From Oscillospiraceae bacterium (GTDB taxonomy: Bacteria; Bacillota; Clostridia; Oscillospirales; Oscillospiraceae): a stretch of 9,288 nucleotides of DNA. This document shows, one piece after another, positions 6,181 to 9,288 of the stretch. Made by a program: the position numbers and the translations under genes. The notes below the pieces were generated by a model. That model was given only the letters and a program-made list of their open reading frames with translations, searched no databases and was not told the DNA's origin. The stretch is taken from positions 1 to 9,288 of the forward strand of contig JAFPTE010000008.1 in the NCBI GenBank assembly GCA_017400415.1, in the 5' to 3' direction. Numbering within the stretch: position 1 is the first letter of the stretch; the number at the start of each line of letters is the position of its first letter.

Positions 6181-6215
6181 AAAAATCAAAGGAGAGGCAG
6201 TTTTGCCTCTCCTTT
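6181..6215 (-). terminator. Second Rho-independent terminator of the ribosomal operon
   Basis: AAAGGAGAGGCA (6188-6199) pairs with TGCCTCTCCTTT (6204-6215) across a 4-nt loop: 12 perfect pairs. On the minus strand the stem is followed by GATTTTTAC, giving a short U tract. It sits behind the stronger terminator at 6220-6260 as a backup for transcription leaving rplQ. On the plus strand there is no U tract. Confidence 0.75.
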
Positions 6216-6219
6216 GGAT

Positions 6220-6260
6220 AAAGAAAAACCTCCCCATCTCTGGGGAGGCATTTCTTTTTG
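6220..6260. terminator. Bidirectional Rho-independent terminator between convergent operons
   Basis: CCTCCCCA (6229-6236) pairs with TGGGGAGG (6241-6248) over a TCTC loop. On the minus strand the stem is followed at once by TTTTTCTTT, a strong terminator for the alpha operon, 28 nt past the rplQ stop. On the plus strand it is followed by CATTTCTTTTTG, so it can also end transcripts from the acyl-ligase/CotH operon. Confidence 0.88.
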
Positions 6261-6276
6261 TTGTGTGCGTCAGAGC

Positions 6277-6618
6277 TTACACGAGCTCGATGACGCCCAT
6301 CTCGGCAGCATCGCCACGGCGGGCGCCGGTGCGGGTGACTCTGGTATAGCCGCCGTTGCGGTCGGCATACTTGGAAGCCAGCTCGCCGAACAGCTTGGTG
6401 ACCACGTCTTCCCTCGTGATAAAGGAGAGGGCCTGACGGCGGGAGGCCAGGGTGTTCTTCTTGCCAAGGGTTATCATTTTCTCGGCCAGGGGAGCGATCT
6501 CCTTGCAGCGGGTGACGGTAGTCTCCATCTTGCCGTGATCAAGGAAGTCGGTGACCTGCTGCCGGAGCATAGCCATCCGCTGATCGGTGGTCTTGCCGAG
6601 TTTACGGGTTCCGGGCAT
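6277..6618 (-). CDS. rplQ: 50S ribosomal protein L17 (bL17)
   Basis: A 113-residue L17, a component of the large subunit near the peptide exit tunnel. The N-terminus [20 protein letters not shown] and the block [18 protein letters not shown] are diagnostic, and the length is normal for Firmicutes. The start is ATG 6618-6616 with a perfect TAAGGAGG at 6634-6627 and 8-nt spacing. It is the last gene of the alpha operon, 33 nt after rpoA, and is followed by two terminators. Confidence 0.97.
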   Translation of the reverse strand: MPGTRKLGKTTDQRMAMLRQQVTDFLDHGKMETTVTRCKEIAPLAEKMITLGKKNTLASRRQALSFITREDVVTKLFGELASKYADRNGGYTRVTRTGARRGDAAEMGVIELV

Positions 6619-6651
6619 TTGGGTTTCCTCCTTATAGCTATTAAAAAGCGA

Positions 6652-7602
6652 TTAGTTCTGTTCCTCGCTGGCCAGGCTCAGGCCCATCATTGCCAGCTTG
6701 TGCTCCACCTCTTCCAGGGACTTGTGACCGAGGTTGCGGACCTTGATCATTTCGGCCTGGGTCTTGGAGATAAGCTCCTCCACGGTGTTGATGTTGGCTC
6801 TCTTCAGGCAGTTGAAGCTGCGGACGGAGAGATCCAGCTCCTCAATGGTCATCTCCAGGACCTTGTCACGCTGGGTCTCGTTCTTCTCCACGATGAGGCT
6901 CTTGGAGCCTGCGGTCTCGGAGAGGTCCGTGAACAGGGTGAAGTGGTCGCAGAGAATCTTGGCGCCCATGGAGACGGCGTCTCTGGCGGAGATAGTCTTG
7001 TCGGTCCAGACCTCCAGGGTGAGCTTGTCAAAGTCAGTCATGTTGCCGACTCTGGTGTTCTCAACGGTGTAGTTGACCTTCAGGACAGGGGTATAGATGG
7101 AATCGATGGGAATGACGCCGATGACGGTCTGGCGCTGCTTGTTCCGGTCGGCGGAGACGTAGCCTCTGCCGTGGTTCATGGTCAGCTCCATACGCAGCTG
7201 AGCGTCCGGTCCCAGGGTGGCGATATGGAGCTCCGGATTGAGGATCTCCACCTCACCGTCGGCCTTGATATCGCCGGCAGTGACCTCGCCCTCGCCTATG
7301 GCCTCGATATAGACGGTCTTTTCGCCCTCGGTGTGAAGCTTGGCGATGATCCGCTTCAGGTTCAGCACGATCTCCGTAACGTCTTCCTTGACGCCGGGGA
7401 TGGTGGAGAACTCATGCTGGATGCCGGCAATCTTCACAGAGGTGACAGCCGTACCGGGGAGGGAGGACAGGAGGATTCTTCTGAGGGCGTTGCCCAGAGT
7501 TATGCCATAGCCTCTCTCAAGGGGCTCAACAACATACTTGCCGTAGGATTCGTCGCCGGGGGTTTCCACGCAGTCGATGCGGGGCTTCTGAATTTCTATC
7601 AC
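6652..7602 (-). CDS. rpoA: DNA-directed RNA polymerase subunit alpha
   Basis: A 316-residue alpha subunit that scaffolds RNA polymerase assembly through its N-terminal dimerisation domain (about 1-230; [20 protein letters not shown] at 29-48). Its C-terminal domain binds upstream promoter DNA and regulators (about 245-316; helix-hairpin-helix block [17 protein letters not shown]). The start codon is GTG (7602-7600), preceded by TAAGGAGGG at 7620-7612; an in-frame ATG is absent nearby and MIEIQKPRI is the usual N-terminus. It lies 70 nt after rpsD, the longest gap in the operon, which contains a small hairpin. Nothing essential is missing. Confidence 0.97.
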   Translation of the reverse strand: MIEIQKPRIDCVETPGDESYGKYVVEPLERGYGITLGNALRRILLSSLPGTAVTSVKIAGIQHEFSTIPGVKEDVTEIVLNLKRIIAKLHTEGEKTVYIEAIGEGEVTAGDIKADGEVEILNPELHIATLGPDAQLRMELTMNHGRGYVSADRNKQRQTVIGVIPIDSIYTPVLKVNYTVENTRVGNMTDFDKLTLEVWTDKTISARDAVSMGAKILCDHFTLFTDLSETAGSKSLIVEKNETQRDKVLEMTIEELDLSVRSFNCLKRANINTVEELISKTQAEMIKVRNLGHKSLEEVEHKLAMMGLSLASEEQN

Positions 7603-7627
7603 TAAATATTACCCTCCTTAAAAATGT

Positions 7628-7640
7628 GGCGCAAAGCGCC
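7628..7640 (-). other. Small hairpin in the rpsD-rpoA gap
   Basis: GGCGC, a 3-nt loop and GCGCC form a tight stem. On the minus strand it is followed by ACATTTTT just before the rpoA ribosome site. It resembles a weak terminator or attenuator and might tune rpoA relative to the ribosomal genes. The stem is only 5 bp, so RNA processing or no role at all is also possible. Confidence 0.35.
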
Positions 7641-7672
7641 CGAAAATCTGGAACTCGATGAGGGCTTGCAGC

Positions 7673-8284
7673 TTACTTAGAATAGAGCTCGACGATAAGG
7701 TGCTCAGCGACTTCGTAGTCGATGTCGTCTCTGGCGGGCATAGCCACAACCTTGCCGGTGCCGTTGGCGGAGTTGTACTCAAGCCACTTGGGGACCTTAC
7801 GGAAAGCGTCCTCGGCCATCATTTCCTTGAACTTCTCGCTATTCTTGCTCTTCTCCCGGACGCCGATGACCATGCCCGGCTTGACCAGGAAGGAGGGGAT
7901 GTTGACCTTCTTGCCGTCCACGGTGAAGTGACCGTGGTTCACGAGCTGACGGGCTTCCTTGCGGGTGTTGGCAAGGCCCAGACGGAAGATCACGTTGTCC
8001 AGTCTTCTCTCGATGGTGGAGAGCAGGACCTCACCGGTGACGCCGGAGGAGCGCTCAGCCTTCTCATAGTAAGAACGGAACTGCTTCTCCAGGATGCCGT
8101 AGATGAACTTGACCTTCTGCTTCTCGTTGAGCTGTACGGCGTACTCGCTCTTCTTGGCTCTCCGCTGAGCGCCGGGATGACGCTTCTGGGAGTTCTGCTT
8201 GGACTTCTCGGAATAGCCCATAACTGCGGGGGAGATACCCAGGGTGCGGCATCTCTTAACGATGGGCTGCATATTTTTTGCCAT
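7673..8284 (-). CDS. rpsD: 30S ribosomal protein S4 (uS4)
   Basis: A 203-residue S4, a primary binder of 16S rRNA that starts small-subunit assembly. The N-terminal part has KRCRTLGIS and YAVQLNEKQKVKFIYGILEK; the S4 RNA-binding domain covers about 93-155 (RRLDNVIFRLGLANTRKEAR, then NHGHFTVDGKKVNIPSF). The N-terminus has one cysteine (Cys12), not the four-Cys zinc set, so it is the zinc-free form. The start is ATG 8284 with AAAGGAGA upstream. S4 represses the alpha operon in E. coli; no leader pseudoknot can be checked here because the operon start is outside the window. The position inside the alpha operon is usual for Clostridia, unlike Bacillus subtilis. Confidence 0.97.
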   Translation of the reverse strand: MAKNMQPIVKRCRTLGISPAVMGYSEKSKQNSQKRHPGAQRRAKKSEYAVQLNEKQKVKFIYGILEKQFRSYYEKAERSSGVTGEVLLSTIERRLDNVIFRLGLANTRKEARQLVNHGHFTVDGKKVNIPSFLVKPGMVIGVREKSKNSEKFKEMMAEDAFRKVPKWLEYNSANGTGKVVAMPARDDIDYEVAEHLIVELYSK

Positions 8285-8305
8285 TGTTGGTTTCTCCTTT
8301 CCCTA

Positions 8306-8710
8306 TCAGACTCTGCGGCGCTTGGGCGGACGGCAGCCGTTGTGGGGGATGGGAGTCACGTCCTTGATGAGGGTGACCTCCAGGCCAACGGTCTGCAGAG
8401 CACGGATAGCGGCCTCTCTTCCGGAGCCGGGGCCCTTGACATAGACCTCAACGGTCTTCAGGCCATGCTCCATGGCGGCCTTGGCAGCGGTCTCAGCAGC
8501 GGTCTGTGCGGCGAAGGGGGTGGACTTTCTGTTGCCACGGAAGCCCATGCCGCCGGCGGATGCCCAGCTCAGGGCGTTGCCGTTCAGGTCGGTGATGGTA
8601 ACCATAGTGTTGTTGAAGCTGGAGCTGATATGGACCTGACCCTTTTCAATGTTCTTGCGCTCTCTGCGCCTGGTTCTAACCTTGCCTTTTACCTTGGTAT
8701 TAGCAGCCAT
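8306..8710 (-). CDS. rpsK: 30S ribosomal protein S11 (uS11)
   Basis: A 134-residue S11 of the small-subunit platform near the Shine-Dalgarno/anti-Shine-Dalgarno helix. Diagnostic blocks are [50 protein letters not shown] and the C-terminal [17 protein letters not shown]. The length is normal. The start is ATG 8710 with GGGAGGGA at 8724-8717. It lies 14 nt after rpsM and 21 nt before rpsD. Confidence 0.97.
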   Translation of the reverse strand: MAANTKVKGKVRTRRRERKNIEKGQVHISSSFNNTMVTITDLNGNALSWASAGGMGFRGNRKSTPFAAQTAAETAAKAAMEHGLKTVEVYVKGPGSGREAAIRALQTVGLEVTLIKDVTPIPHNGCRPPKRRRV

Positions 8711-8724
8711 GTCATATCCCTCCC

Positions 8725-9093
8725 TTACTTCTTCTTATTGGCGATGGTGCGTTTCGGACCCTTGCGGGTACGGGCATTGGTCTTGCTGCGCTGGCCGCGG
8801 ACAGGCAGGCCCTTGCGGTGCCGCTGGCCACGATAGCAGCCGATCTCGGTGAGGCGCTTGATATCGAGAGCCACGGAGCGGCGCAGGTCGCCCTCCACCA
8901 CGTAGTGCTTATCGATAGCGTCACGGAGGGCAGCCTCCTGAGCCTCGGTGAGATCCTTGACTCTGGTATCGGGATCGATACCGGTCACTTCAAGTATTTT
9001 CTTTGCGCTGGTCCTGCCGATGCCATACACATAGGTCAGGCCGATTTCGATTCTCTTATCTCTGGGCAGGTCAACGCCGGATATTCTTGCCAT
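8725..9093 (-). CDS. rpsM: 30S ribosomal protein S13 (uS13)
   Basis: A 122-residue S13 of the small-subunit head, contacting L5 and the P-site tRNA. The N-terminus [20 protein letters not shown], the helix-hairpin-helix part [14 protein letters not shown] and the basic tail [18 protein letters not shown] are characteristic. The start is ATG 9093 with AGAGGAGA at 9110-9103. It lies 25 nt after rpmJ. Confidence 0.97.
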   Translation of the reverse strand: MARISGVDLPRDKRIEIGLTYVYGIGRTSAKKILEVTGIDPDTRVKDLTEAQEAALRDAIDKHYVVEGDLRRSVALDIKRLTEIGCYRGQRHRKGLPVRGQRSKTNARTRKGPKRTIANKKK

Positions 9094-9118
9094 CTTTTCA
9101 AGTCTCCTCTCTGGTTAA

Positions 9119-9232
<114 letters not shown>

Positions 9233-9288
9233 TTATGTTTACCTTCCTTTCATTACGCTGGAATTTCTCAAATGTGTTTTTTACTTAC

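Noticed and set aside
5985..6276. CRISPR array or small RNA gene in the convergent intergenic region
   Set aside because: The repeats are inverted and of different sequence with no regular spacers, and no promoter was seen, so hairpins and terminators explain the region better.
6004..7605. Open frame of 533 codons on the plus strand over the intergenic region, rplQ and rpoA
   Set aside because: It is the antisense of two certain genes and runs through the terminators; Leu/Gly/Val-rich shadow.
7658..8836. Open frame of 392 codons on the plus strand over rpsD, rpsK and rpsM
   Set aside because: Antisense shadow of three ribosomal protein genes.
9281..9288. Possible end of infA (AAG TAA on the minus strand)
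   Set aside because: infA commonly ends in Lys and precedes rpmJ, but only five coding bases would be visible, so it cannot be supported as a feature.

Overview
The window looks like a chromosomal segment of a GC-rich, gut-type Clostridia, most likely an Oscillospiraceae-like Firmicute. The basis is the gene order rpmJ-rpsM-rpsK-rpsD-rpoA-rplQ, with rpsD inside the alpha operon, together with strong Shine-Dalgarno sites, GTG and TTG starts and GC-rich codon use. The lineage is inferred, not proven.

Layout. Positions 1-943 (minus strand, cut by the left edge) encode the N-terminal 314 residues of an FAD enzyme. It closely resembles the polyunsaturated fatty acid isomerase (PAI, linoleate to 10-trans,12-cis CLA) of Cutibacterium (Propionibacterium) acnes. 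A 182-bp divergent intergenic region follows, with a promoter candidate on each strand. From it runs a tight five-gene plus-strand operon at 1126-5984: an AMP-forming acyl ligase, a dedicated acyl carrier protein, a FatA-type acyl-ACP thioesterase, an unrecognised 225-aa protein, and an extracytoplasmic CotH-family kinase-like protein with a signal peptide and a C-terminal membrane anchor. The first three junctions overlap by 4 nt or are separated by 1 nt, so translational coupling is likely.

Positions 5985-6276 lie between convergent operons and are packed with inverted repeats: a repeat-like element, two further hairpins, a minus-strand terminator and a bidirectional terminator. From 6277 to 9232 the minus strand carries the alpha ribosomal operon, read right to left as rpmJ (L36), rpsM (S13), rpsK (S11), rpsD (S4), rpoA (RNA polymerase alpha) and rplQ (L17).

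How it may work together. The ribosomal block is ordinary housekeeping. The left half is the interesting part. A fatty-acid double-bond isomerase sits divergently beside an operon that can activate a carboxylic acid, load it on its own ACP and release it by a thioesterase. That operon ends with an unknown protein and a membrane-tethered kinase-like protein. This may be an undescribed acyl-modification or acyl-transfer pathway linked to the cell surface. The individual enzyme families are well supported; the system-level role is inference.
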